A program made the position numbers and the translations under genes. From assembly GCA_964617665.1 (NCBI GenBank), contig CAZUAH010000572.1, forward strand, positions 1-8,835: a DNA stretch of 8,835 nucleotides. The letters are read 5' to 3'. Every line of letters begins with the position of its first letter. Within the stretch, counting starts at the first letter, position 1. This stretch comes from JADHUC01 sp964617665. Its GTDB lineage: Bacteria > Planctomycetota > Planctomycetia > Pirellulales > Pirellulaceae. A model generated the notes under the pieces. That model was not told the DNA's origin, ran no database searches, and saw only the letters and a program-made list of their open reading frames with translations. Positions 1 to 7,018 of this stretch are shown piece after piece.

Positions 1-218
<218 letters not shown>

Positions 219-300
219 CACGTCGCTTCCGTTTCTCAACCGCATCCTCTCTTGACACGTCTGGGCAAGTCGGCTAGGAGGGTATCGATAACTACGATTT

Positions 301-306
301 GGAGGG
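301..306 (+). promoter_or_regulatory. Ribosome binding site GGAGGG deciding the start at 315
   Basis: GGAGGG lies 8 bases before ATG 315. This favours ATG 315 over an in-frame TTG at 252, which would add 21 residues of no recognisable character before the first zinc-ribbon cysteine. Confidence 0.6.
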
Positions 307-314
307 CAGAACCG

Positions 315-1898
315 ATGGAGGACCAGATGAAATGCCCACGATGCGATGCGCCAATGGAGCGGCAGCAATCACACGGCTCTGAATACAGTTGCCGCGTGTG
401 TTCTGAACTGTACCTCGCGTGCGAATGCTCGAATTGCGGAGATGCCTACTGGGTCCCGTCCAAGTTGAGCGATAGAGAGATCGAGTGTCAGAATTGCGGC
501 AGCAAACTCCGACCTCCAGCCGCAGTGCGCGCGAAGTCCGGAAAACACACGTTGCGCCGGCCAGAGCGAACGAAAGGTACAACTCGTACTCGCACGGGAC
601 CGGCATTATTAGGTTTGACCTGCATCGCGGGTGTGCTTGCCGCAGCCGTGTGGGGCGCTGGCCACGTTCCATTCCTTCAACCACAGCAGGGCGGGGCAGG
701 GACAGCACCTCGCAACGCGTCGCTACGGCCACATCCGGCGCACACGCTGTCTTCTCGCCCCGGCCAAACCGAACGCGACAACCGAGCGATACCCAGGAGT
801 GTCGGATCGACGCAACTCCCCATCGGTTCGCCGACAGAAGAAGAGGAAGAGAAGCAAACCGTCGAGAGGGCTACGTCGAAGGTCGCATCACAACGAGATA
901 TCGACGAAGCGATCCGCGCTCTAGCCGAGGATGTGGCTGAACACCAACGCCAAAATCACGACAAGCTCCAATCGTTTCTGGATCGATTGGCCCGACTTCA
1001 ATCGGCTGTGGACCGAGTAGCGGGACAAAATGGTAGTCTGCTGAGGAGCCAATTGGAGGTTCCAGTACCGGGTTCGGAGGAACCTCTGCGGTTCGTCTTC
1101 ATTCCGGCCGGCGATTTCTCCATTGGCTATTCCAGTGCAGAAATCGAGCGGTTGACGAAGATCCTCCACAACCCTATGGCTGGTCACAACACGCAGCCGC
1201 AGGTCCGAATCTTTGTCAGCCCGGGCTTCTTCATTTTGGATCGAGAAGTAACCAGGGGACAGTACGCCGCATTCATTCGCGGGCACCGTCTTGCCACAGA
1301 TGGACGGGGACGAAACGGTTTGCCGCCTAGTGCAGCCAATACAGGCAATGGTACGGGAACAGGCCCGTCTGATCTGAAACTGCCCGTCACGAACGTGACT
1401 TGGCACGAAGCGAGAGAGTTCTGCAAATGGGCCAGCGAACAGTCTGGGTATAGGCTTCGGCTGCCGACCGAAATCGAATGGGAGTACGCGGCGCGCGGGA
1501 GTTGGCCGAAAATCTATCCGTGGCCAGACGACGAGCGATTCTACGCATGGGCTGAGGAGGGCGACGGCGGGGCCGCCCGTGCTCTGCAGCCCGCCGAAAA
1601 CTTGGACAGATCCTGGCGTGGCATATGGGATATGGCTGGCAATGTCAGTGAATGGTGCTTGGACCGGTACGCGGACGGCCTGTATTCGAGACTCAAACCT
1701 GGTTATGTGTACAGCCCCACAGGTAACGAATTCGTGGACGAGTATCTGCGGATCGATCGGGAGGATCCATACTCAAAATCGTATCGCGGCGGGTCGTACA
1801 AAGACCGTCGAGGTCAGTGTGATGTAGGCGGCCGGCGCTCATTGTCCGGAAACGAACGCAGCCCTACAATAGGATTTCGGCCAGTACTCATACTCTGA
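315..1898 (+). CDS. Membrane-anchored zinc-ribbon protein with FGE/SUMF1-like domain
   Basis: A 527-residue protein. Two zinc ribbons come first: C7-x2-C10 with C26-x2-C29, and C38-x2-C41 with C58-x2-C61. A basic stretch (about 72-94) precedes a single transmembrane helix (about 97-121), which by the positive-inside rule leaves the ribbons in the cytoplasm and the rest outside. Residues about 122-172 are low-complexity, and 173-250 look like a helical or coiled-coil stalk (EEEEEK, then long Arg/Glu/Leu/Gln-rich helices). The FGE-sulfatase domain (InterPro SUMF1/FGE type) fills 258-527: RFVFIPAGDFSIG at 259, LPTEIEWEYAARG at 383-395, WDMAGNVSEWC at 438-448, YRGGSYKDRRGQC at 490-502 and a GFRPV ending. 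Genuine FGE uses two cysteines after RGGS; here the first is Asp497 and only Cys502 remains, so oxidation of a sulfatase cysteine is unlikely. The fold also serves in other enzymes and in ligand-binding proteins. The domain call is firm; the function is unknown. Confidence 0.88.
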   Translation: MEDQMKCPRCDAPMERQQSHGSEYSCRVCSELYLACECSNCGDAYWVPSKLSDREIECQNCGSKLRPPAAVRAKSGKHTLRRPERTKGTTRTRTGPALLGLTCIAGVLAAAVWGAGHVPFLQPQQGGAGTAPRNASLRPHPAHTLSSRPGQTERDNRAIPRSVGSTQLPIGSPTEEEEEKQTVERATSKVASQRDIDEAIRALAEDVAEHQRQNHDKLQSFLDRLARLQSAVDRVAGQNGSLLRSQLEVPVPGSEEPLRFVFIPAGDFSIGYSSAEIERLTKILHNPMAGHNTQPQVRIFVSPGFFILDREVTRGQYAAFIRGHRLATDGRGRNGLPPSAANTGNGTGTGPSDLKLPVTNVTWHEAREFCKWASEQSGYRLRLPTEIEWEYAARGSWPKIYPWPDDERFYAWAEEGDGGAARALQPAENLDRSWRGIWDMAGNVSEWCLDRYADGLYSRLKPGYVYSPTGNEFVDEYLRIDREDPYSKSYRGGSYKDRRGQCDVGGRRSLSGNERSPTIGFRPVLIL

Positions 1899-2041
1899 CT
1901 ATGCGAGGTCCTGGCTACAGGGGGCAGCAGCGATACTCAGCCCACGCCCGCTGTCGGTGCAACCATGTCGATCTCAAAATATACCGCTTCGCGCGTGCAA
2001 CGGTTCATGAGTCGAATTGATATCTTGGGGGAAGCATCGTG

Positions 2042-3337
2042 ATGCAACAAACGCGAGATGGGAGTAGGGATTCCATGGCGAGCGGTCGCCCTTTCTCAGT
2101 CGGCGTTATCGCGTTCCTCAGTCTCGTCGTCTGTTCGTGCACACCAGCAACACCACCAACAGCACCAGAAGGTGAAACTTCGAATGGACGAACACCGAAT
2201 ACTCTCCCGGCGGCGAAACCTGCCCCGGGTGCTCTGCAAGAGGTTGTCATTTCTGACATAGCCGGCAGCGAAGTGATCATCCGTTTCCGGTTCTGTCCAT
2301 CCGGATCCTTCTTTCCGGGCGACCCGCGCGAGCCCAACGACGTCCAAGTCGATTTTCCAGACGGCTTTTTTATCTCAGAGTGTGATATTACTCAGAAGCA
2401 GTTTGCGACCATCGTCGGTTTTCCGAAGTACAACGAAATACGCATGCGAGCGAGAGACAACAAGTTCGGTGATGAATTCTCCGAGGTCCCATCTTCGAAT
2501 CCAATCTTTCTGTTGTCATTCGCCGAGGCCAGCGAGTTCTGCAGGAAGTTGAAGGAAAAGGCTGAATTGACGACCCACAGAGGCGTGCCTGTCGTGTTTC
2601 GGCTGCCGTCGCATCATGAATGGCAATACGCATGCCGTGCCGGTGACCCGGAAAGCCGCCACTTCAACGGCTGGCTGCGCAGCGGCTGGGCTGATGTACC
2701 CGTGGACACGGGCGCTGGAAAAGGCGCGGTACCGCTGCGCAAGCTGGGTCAGCAACTTTGGGAGCAGGCAGGCTGCGACGGGCAGTTTTCCGGTACGCAG
2801 GACGATGTATTGCAGATTCTCGAGGCGAGCCAGAACTGGCCGTCGCCGGACAAAGCAGACGCTTTACTTGTGCTCACCGCGTTCTTGCAGGAGGTCCTCG
2901 CGGAACATGTGAAGTTGGGGGCTGACAGCAGCGCGGACGGGAGAAGTTTGCCGCCGTGCTATAGCCCGGATGGGCAGCCAAGTGGTCACGGCAATTCTTG
3001 GCACATCTTCCAAATGCACACGAACGTGGTTGAATGGGTCTTCGCGCCTAGACCGTCGCGTCAGGAGTCAGATTGGTGGGAAGCGTTGGAATCCAGCCCC
3101 GGTACGGCCGGTGAACTAGGGACTCTCGGTACCGTCGGAGGCTCGTTCAAAACGAGCAGATACTGGCGAGAATTCCTGATTTGGAGTATCACTCCGTACG
3201 ATGAGGTGGACGACGCGGCTCTCGGCGTTAATTCGCAAGCGGGGATTCGAGTTGTGATCGAAGTACCACCATGGGGCGTCGATTCGCCGAATGCCGTAAC
3301 CGTGGCGGGCACCATAGAGACATCCGACGCGCTGTAA
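2042..3337 (+). CDS. Probable lipoprotein with divergent FGE/SUMF1-like domain
   Basis: A 431-residue protein beginning at ATG 2042, 9 bases after GGGGGA (2027-2032); a GTG one codon earlier (2039) is equally possible. A signal peptide (hydrophobic 18-30, VGVIAFLSLVV) ends in V-C-S-C, so Cys33 (or Cys31) is a plausible lipidation site, followed by a Thr/Pro-rich linker to about residue 60. FGE-like landmarks follow: CPSGSFFPG, FFISECDITQKQF, FRLPSHHEWQYACRAG at 186-201, HTNVVEWVF at about 326, GGSF at 366-369 and a GIRVV ending. About 120 residues separate the LP-x-x-x-EW and N-V-x-EW motifs, against roughly 43 in the upstream paralogue, so there is a helical insertion of about 80 residues (leucine-rich around 265-295). 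No cysteine follows GGSF, so FGE catalysis looks lost. It lies 143 bases after the other FGE-like gene, probably in the same unit and acting in the envelope. Its substrate or ligand is unknown. Confidence 0.82.
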   Translation: MQQTRDGSRDSMASGRPFSVGVIAFLSLVVCSCTPATPPTAPEGETSNGRTPNTLPAAKPAPGALQEVVISDIAGSEVIIRFRFCPSGSFFPGDPREPNDVQVDFPDGFFISECDITQKQFATIVGFPKYNEIRMRARDNKFGDEFSEVPSSNPIFLLSFAEASEFCRKLKEKAELTTHRGVPVVFRLPSHHEWQYACRAGDPESRHFNGWLRSGWADVPVDTGAGKGAVPLRKLGQQLWEQAGCDGQFSGTQDDVLQILEASQNWPSPDKADALLVLTAFLQEVLAEHVKLGADSSADGRSLPPCYSPDGQPSGHGNSWHIFQMHTNVVEWVFAPRPSRQESDWWEALESSPGTAGELGTLGTVGGSFKTSRYWREFLIWSITPYDEVDDAALGVNSQAGIRVVIEVPPWGVDSPNAVTVAGTIETSDAL

Positions 3338-3368
3338 TCACCCGTTGTCCCGATCTAACCCTCTTCGA

Positions 3369-3412
3369 CGTACGGCCCAAACCGCAAGCGCGGCGTTATA
3401 ACAGGCCGTACG
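3369..3412. terminator. Inverted repeat between convergent genes, possible bidirectional terminator
   Basis: CGTACGGCC at 3369-3377 pairs perfectly with GGCCGTACG at 3404-3412. A smaller CCGC/GCGG hairpin is nested in the 26-base loop. The structure sits between the stop of the plus-strand lipoprotein gene (3337) and the end of dapA, and its right arm lies within the last dapA codons. No clear T-tract follows on either strand, so intrinsic termination is only a suggestion. Confidence 0.35.
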
Positions 3413-4283
3413 CGGTCAGTGTACTGCGTAACTTCGCTTCGCCCGCTCCGTCCAGTGGCGTCATGGGCAGTCGCAGTTCACCGGTGTCCCGGCCCAACAT
3501 CTTCATGGCCGCTTTTATGGGGATGGGATTCGTGGCTAGGCCAAGCATGTCGCGGCACAGTGGGAACAGCTTGTGGTGCATTTCGCGAGCTTTCTCGCAG
3601 TCGCCCGACAGGAAGGCACTGACCGTGGCGATCATATCCTGCGGGACGATGTTCCCCGCCACTGATATCACGCCTTCACCACCGATCGACATCAGTGGCA
3701 CGGTGAGGCTGTCGTCGCCGCTCAGTACGGTCAAATCGCTTGCGGCCAGAATCTGCGACGCCTGATCGAGCGACCCCGTCGCCTCCTTAACCATGGCGAT
3801 ATTCTCTAGCTCGCCCAGTCGGCAGATCGTATCCGGTTCGATGTTCTTGCCAGTGCGTCCCGGAATGTTGTAGACGCACAGGCGTATATCGACCGATTCG
3901 GCTATCGTCTTGTAGTGCTGATAGAATCCCTCTTGCGACGGTTTGTTGTAGTAGGGGGCCACCAGAAGCGCCGCATCCGCACCTTCCTTTGCCGCCCATG
4001 TGGTGAAACGTATCGCCTCGGCCGTGCTATTCGAGCCGGTGCCCGGCATCACCTTGATGCGCCCAGCCGCGGCCTGCACAACCTCGGAAATCACGCGTTC
4101 GTGTTCCTCGTGGGAAAGCGTCGGAGACTCGCCCGTCGTACCCACTGGACAGAGGCAATTTGTACCCGCGTCGACCTGGAATTCAACTTGCGAGCGGAGC
4201 GTATCAAAGTCGACCTCGCCGTCGCGAAACGGAGTGATCAATGCGACGGACAATCCAGCGAAATCAGAACCTTTTCTTGGCAT
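3396..4283 (-). CDS. dapA: 4-hydroxy-tetrahydrodipicolinate synthase
   Basis: A 295-residue cytoplasmic TIM-barrel enzyme of the DapA/N-acetylneuraminate lyase family, close to the usual length of about 292. It condenses pyruvate with aspartate-semialdehyde, the first committed step to diaminopimelate and lysine. The family signature is complete: GTTGE at 48-52 (pyruvate binding), APYYNKPSQEG with Tyr112 of the proton relay, YNIPGRTG with Tyr138 and Arg143 (semialdehyde carboxylate binding), and VKEATG with the Schiff-base Lys166, followed by LSGDDSLTVP and the GGEGVISVAGN segment. Tyr138 and Arg143 favour DapA over sialic acid lyase or KDG aldolase relatives. ATG 4283 gives the expected N-terminus; no convincing Shine-Dalgarno lies before it. 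It is 102 bases downstream of pdxJ on the same strand, probably in one transcript, and converges with the lipoprotein gene. Confidence 0.96.
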   Translation of the reverse strand: MPRKGSDFAGLSVALITPFRDGEVDFDTLRSQVEFQVDAGTNCLCPVGTTGESPTLSHEEHERVISEVVQAAAGRIKVMPGTGSNSTAEAIRFTTWAAKEGADAALLVAPYYNKPSQEGFYQHYKTIAESVDIRLCVYNIPGRTGKNIEPDTICRLGELENIAMVKEATGSLDQASQILAASDLTVLSGDDSLTVPLMSIGGEGVISVAGNIVPQDMIATVSAFLSGDCEKAREMHHKLFPLCRDMLGLATNPIPIKAAMKMLGRDTGELRLPMTPLDGAGEAKLRSTLTAYGLL

Positions 4284-4385
4284 AGCACACGCACGGGGCT
4301 AGAGGGAAAGGAGACTACCGCAGGTACGGTTGGCCATCATGATAAGGTCAAGAGCCGCGAGTGTGAAGGGTGAGGCTGCGGCAGT

Positions 4386-5099
4386 TTACCCGCGAACAAG
4401 TTCCTTCATCTCGCGAACGGCTCGCTCCAACCCGATCATGATGGCTCGCGAGATGATGCTGTGACCGATATTCAACTCGTGCATACCTTCAATCCGAGCT
4501 ACCGGCTGGACGTTGCGGCAGGTGAGGCCGTGTCCTGCGTGGAGCGCCATACCCAAATCGCGCACACGCCGTCCGGCGCCAATCAACGATTTCAGTTCCT
4601 TTCGCTGTTCTTCGCCGCCGGCTAAAGCGTATTGACCGGTATGCAGTTCTACCGCCCGAGCACCCAGTTCCGCCCCCGCTTCGATCTGGGCGTCGTCGGG
4701 GTCCAGAAACAGGCTGACGTGGATTCCCGCGTCAGCCAACTGCCGCACAGCCCGCCCGACGGCTTCACGATTAGAAACGACATCCAAGCCGCCTTCGGTC
4801 GTCACTTCTTCGCGCTTCTCTGGGACCAACGTTGCCTGTTCGGGGCCGACCTCGCAAGCGATGTCCAAGACCTGCTGATCGCACGCAAGTTCCAGGTTCA
4901 ATTTGACCGTCACCGTTTCGCGCAGCAATCGCAAATCGCGATCTTGAATGTGGCGGCGATCCTCGCGTAAGTGCACAGTGATGCCATCGGCGCCGCCGAG
5001 CTCCGCCAGGGCGGCAGCCCAAACGGGATCCGGCTCGTACGTCTGTCTCGCTTGACGTACGGTGGCTACGTGGTCGATGTTGACACCTAACTCGGGCAT
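4386..5099 (-). CDS. pdxJ: Pyridoxine 5'-phosphate synthase
   Basis: A 237-residue cytoplasmic TIM-barrel enzyme, matching the usual length of about 240. PdxJ condenses 1-deoxyxylulose 5-phosphate with 3-amino-2-oxopropyl phosphate to form pyridoxine 5'-phosphate in the DXP-dependent vitamin B6 pathway. Family motifs are intact: LGVNIDHVATVRQAR at 4-18, DGITVHLREDRRHI at 38-51 (His43, Arg45, His50), VKLNLELA with Glu70, ELHTGQYA at 151-158, LHAGHGL with His187 and His190, and ELNIGHSIISRAI with His213. ATG 5099 matches the N-terminus of known PdxJ proteins and has GAGGG 9 bases upstream. An in-frame ATG at 5153, with a better GGAGG 8 bases upstream, would add 18 Ser/Thr/Arg-rich residues; an earlier in-frame codon at 5195 is unlikely. 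It lies downstream of a hairpin terminator and upstream of dapA, with which it may form a unit. Confidence 0.95.
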   Translation of the reverse strand: MPELGVNIDHVATVRQARQTYEPDPVWAAALAELGGADGITVHLREDRRHIQDRDLRLLRETVTVKLNLELACDQQVLDIACEVGPEQATLVPEKREEVTTEGGLDVVSNREAVGRAVRQLADAGIHVSLFLDPDDAQIEAGAELGARAVELHTGQYALAGGEEQRKELKSLIGAGRRVRDLGMALHAGHGLTCRNVQPVARIEGMHELNIGHSIISRAIMIGLERAVREMKELVRG

Positions 5100-5108
5100 G
5101 AATTTCGT

Positions 5109-5113
5109 CCCTC
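5109..5113 (-). promoter_or_regulatory. Ribosome binding site GAGGG for pdxJ start at 5099
   Basis: On the minus strand GAGGG ends 9 bases before ATG 5099, the start that matches the PdxJ family N-terminus. It competes with the stronger site at 5162-5166. Confidence 0.5.
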
Positions 5114-5161
5114 GTCGTTGGGTAGAAGTGGAGCTCGCTTGCCTCAAACGCATGTCCGAAT

Positions 5162-5166
5162 CCTCC
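5162..5166 (-). promoter_or_regulatory. Ribosome binding site GGAGG for alternative pdxJ start at 5153
   Basis: On the minus strand GGAGG ends 8 bases before an in-frame ATG at 5153, an almost ideal arrangement. It is one half of a 10-base palindrome, CCTCCGGAGG (5162-5171). Either pdxJ carries an 18-residue N-terminal extension or two starts are used. Confidence 0.45.
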
Positions 5167-5197
5167 GGAGGCGGGCGGCCCACGTTGAAGCACACTA

Positions 5198-5206
5198 ATC
5201 ATATCA
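5198..5206 (-). promoter_or_regulatory. Extended -10 promoter candidate for pdxJ-dapA
   Basis: Read on the minus strand this is TGATATGAT: a TG dinucleotide, one base, then TATGAT (5 of 6 matches to TATAAT). An extended -10 can work without a good -35, and none is visible at the proper distance. Transcription would begin near 5191, leaving a leader of about 90 bases before ATG 5099. It lies downstream of the terminator at 5317-5350, where a new promoter is expected. Confidence 0.4.
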
Positions 5207-5316
5207 AAACGAAACACTGTGTGCGATGGTCGGGGGGCCTGACGTCGAAGGCGGCGTGTGCGGACAATAGCGGAATCAAAGACGAGCGACAACGCGGACG
5301 CTCGGCAAGAAACGCG

Positions 5317-5350
5317 AAACGGCGGAGTGTCTTGCGACACTCCGCCGTTT
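5317..5350 (-). terminator. Intrinsic terminator hairpin after the SHD1-domain gene
   Basis: AAACGGCGGAGTGTC (5317-5331) and GACACTCCGCCGTTT (5336-5350) form a perfect 15-bp stem. On the minus-strand RNA the loop is GCAA, a stable GNRA tetraloop, and the stem is closed by A-U pairs with GTTT at the 3' end. The tract after it is only partly T-rich (CGCGTTTCTTGCC). It begins 30 bases after the stop codon of the SHD1-domain gene, exactly where a terminator for the guaB-SHD1 unit would sit. The A-rich left arm could also let it act on plus-strand transcripts, but no plus-strand gene ends here. Confidence 0.75.
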
Positions 5351-5380
5351 GCCCTACCAATCGCTCCCGACTTTGAAATA

Positions 5381-7018
5381 TCAAGGGAAGAGGAATATCA
5401 GTCCGGTGACAGCCCCCGCCTGCATCAGACCGCCCCGCACGCTAAGCGGTGTCGGTGGTAACAACCACGGCGAGCAGCTTCCCGGACGATAGTAGCCCAA
5501 CGCGTACTGGCACTCGTTGGGTGGATTGATACCCATCTTGTACGGCATTACAGCGACGTTCAAGAAGAAATGAGCCCCGGATAGCACTGGCTGAAAGAAG
5601 GGACCCGTTGTGTGTCCGTATCGCTCAAGTTGACGTTCCTCGAAATACAGTGGCTTGTGACACAGAGCCGAAGCTTTCCAGGAAAACGTAACCGGCTCCC
5701 ACTGTCGATACGCAAACTGGTCGTCGCCCAGCGTACATTCCGTCGGAACGCCCCACCATGCCGCAAGGAAACAGAGGTCGTCGTCGCTCAAAACGCCAAG
5801 CGGAATCTCTTCAATCGTCCCGTCACTCTCGGTGATTACTGCCCGACGGCTGTGGATATCGCTTACTCGTCCGTCAGCAACGACCTGACCTGCACGATTC
5901 CGCCACTTGCGTGCTCCCATCAAGCGGAATTGAGTGCTACGTGCCTCCAACTCCTCCTCGCTGGATTCTGCGTCCGGCTTGAAGGATGCCGTGATATCCA
6001 ACGAAATATTCTTGATTGAATTCTGCCGCAACGCGAGCCGTGCCGTCTTGCACTTCCGCTCTTCCTCGCAGCAATCTCGCTCGTTGTAGACTCTTTTGCA
6101 AGGCTTCTTCTCCGCTGTTCCACCGTCATCCAGCGTCGGAGGTATCGGTGACTCGAATGCGGGCGACAGGTCCAGCGGCGGCGCGGGCGCCTCTGGTTCT
6201 CCCGTCTCGGTCTTGGCAGGGGGCGTTGGCATTTCAAACGGCAGACCACGCGGTGGTATGGATGGCTCCGCGGGTTTTGCAGTCGGATCTGCGGGAATGG
6301 CCGGAGCCGGCTCGGCTGGCAATTCCATCTGCCCAGGCGGAGCTTCCGACGGCACCCCTGCGGCACTAGGCTGCTCTGTTGGAGCTTCGATCGTCAGGGC
6401 GGGCTCGGTAGCCTGTTGAAGCACCTCGTCGATCTTGGGCTTCGATTGTTCAAACGCCGGCAGTTTCATTTCGGGCTCAGCGTTCTGAGCGAGTTTGTCG
6501 CTGAACGGATCGTCGAAGGGGCTGGCCGTCTGCTCGTGCGAAACTGTGCGGACGGATGTTCCAGACACGTGATCCCGATCCTGCCATGTGCCGTTCGTTG
6601 CGTGCACGTTCGAACCTGTCCCCTGGAAAGCAGGAGAAGGCTTTCGGCTTCGCCATCGCAAGACGACGCTCCGTTGGGTGGCCACGTTGGTGGCTGGCTT
6701 TCCTCCCCACCCTGCTTCAACAAATCGCAGAGTGCCGTTGGCCGCGGAGGATGGTTGAGACGTTTCTGCAGTAGAGCCAATAGGTCGTGATGGAGACCAT
6801 ATGGGGCGAGCACCATCGGCGACCTCTATTTCTCGCGGTGGGCTCACTTCGTCGCCACAAACGGCAACGGTTCCCAAAGACATGGCCGCGCTCAGCAGGG
6901 GCACGATAGCGACGAACACCCCGAACGGAATTGAACGATGACCACGATCAGCCTCCGTCACCCTCTGAGTCTGAATCGACACTGTAATTGGGCGATTCTT
7001 GCGTAATGGCGATGTCAT
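5381..7018 (-). CDS. Exported proline-rich SHD1-domain protein, planctomycete type
   Basis: A 545-residue protein from ATG 7018, which has GGGAG 10 bases upstream. GTG 6961 (526 residues) and an upstream ATG at 7132 (583 residues, deep inside guaB) are alternatives. A basic N-terminus leads to one hydrophobic segment (31-53, FGVFVAIVPLLSAAMSLGTVAV), probably a signal peptide or anchor. Residues about 60-180 are Ser/Thr/Gly-rich, with SPFDDPFSD at 166-174, and about 183-297 are Pro/Ala/Glu-rich. A Cys-rich patch follows (C307, C316, C317, C323), then KNISLDITASFKPD and an SHD1-like beta domain at about 366-420 (ARKWRNRAGQ, VSDIHSRRAVI, EEIPLGVLSDDD). The end (about 440-545) contains CHKPLYFEERQLERYGH, FQPVLSGAHFF, ECQYALGYYRPGSC and a Gly-rich hydrophobic finish; I recall similar C-termini in planctomycete hypothetical proteins. 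It overlaps the 3' end of guaB by 71 bases, implying translational coupling. An envelope or periplasmic structural role is inferred; the function is unknown. Confidence 0.78.
   Translation of the reverse strand: MTSPLRKNRPITVSIQTQRVTEADRGHRSIPFGVFVAIVPLLSAAMSLGTVAVCGDEVSPPREIEVADGARPIWSPSRPIGSTAETSQPSSAANGTLRFVEAGWGGKPATNVATQRSVVLRWRSRKPSPAFQGTGSNVHATNGTWQDRDHVSGTSVRTVSHEQTASPFDDPFSDKLAQNAEPEMKLPAFEQSKPKIDEVLQQATEPALTIEAPTEQPSAAGVPSEAPPGQMELPAEPAPAIPADPTAKPAEPSIPPRGLPFEMPTPPAKTETGEPEAPAPPLDLSPAFESPIPPTLDDGGTAEKKPCKRVYNERDCCEEERKCKTARLALRQNSIKNISLDITASFKPDAESSEEELEARSTQFRLMGARKWRNRAGQVVADGRVSDIHSRRAVITESDGTIEEIPLGVLSDDDLCFLAAWWGVPTECTLGDDQFAYRQWEPVTFSWKASALCHKPLYFEERQLERYGHTTGPFFQPVLSGAHFFLNVAVMPYKMGINPPNECQYALGYYRPGSCSPWLLPPTPLSVRGGLMQAGAVTGLIFLFP

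Noticed and set aside
252..314. TTG at 252 as the start of the first FGE-like gene, or TTGACA at 252-257 as a promoter
   Set aside because: ATG 315 has a strong ribosome binding site and begins just before the zinc ribbon. The TTGACA has only TAGGAG at 17 bases (3 of 6), so neither reading is convincing.
485..940. Plus-strand open frame of 151 codons, and a 97-codon one inside it
   Set aside because: Both overlap the well-supported zinc-ribbon/FGE gene in another frame and give Arg/Ser-rich translations with no motif; they are frame shadows of GC-rich coding DNA.
1899..2038. Gap between the two FGE-like genes as a terminator or regulatory RNA
   Set aside because: No stem with a T-tract and no clear promoter hexamers were found in the 140 bases; only the ribosome binding site at its end is supported.
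4300..4356. Minus-strand TTGACC before dapA as a separate promoter
   Set aside because: No acceptable -10 hexamer lies 16-18 bases downstream (CGTACC or GTACCT), so dapA is more simply read from the pdxJ transcript.
4771..5340. Minus-strand open frame of 189 codons overlapping pdxJ
   Set aside because: It is out of frame with pdxJ, Arg/Pro-rich, and runs through the terminator hairpin; pdxJ explains the region.
6016..6419. Plus-strand open frames, including a Gly/Ala-rich one, opposite the proline-rich region
   Set aside because: A glycine-rich translation is what the antisense of a Pro-rich repeat produces. No ribosome binding site or family resemblance was seen.
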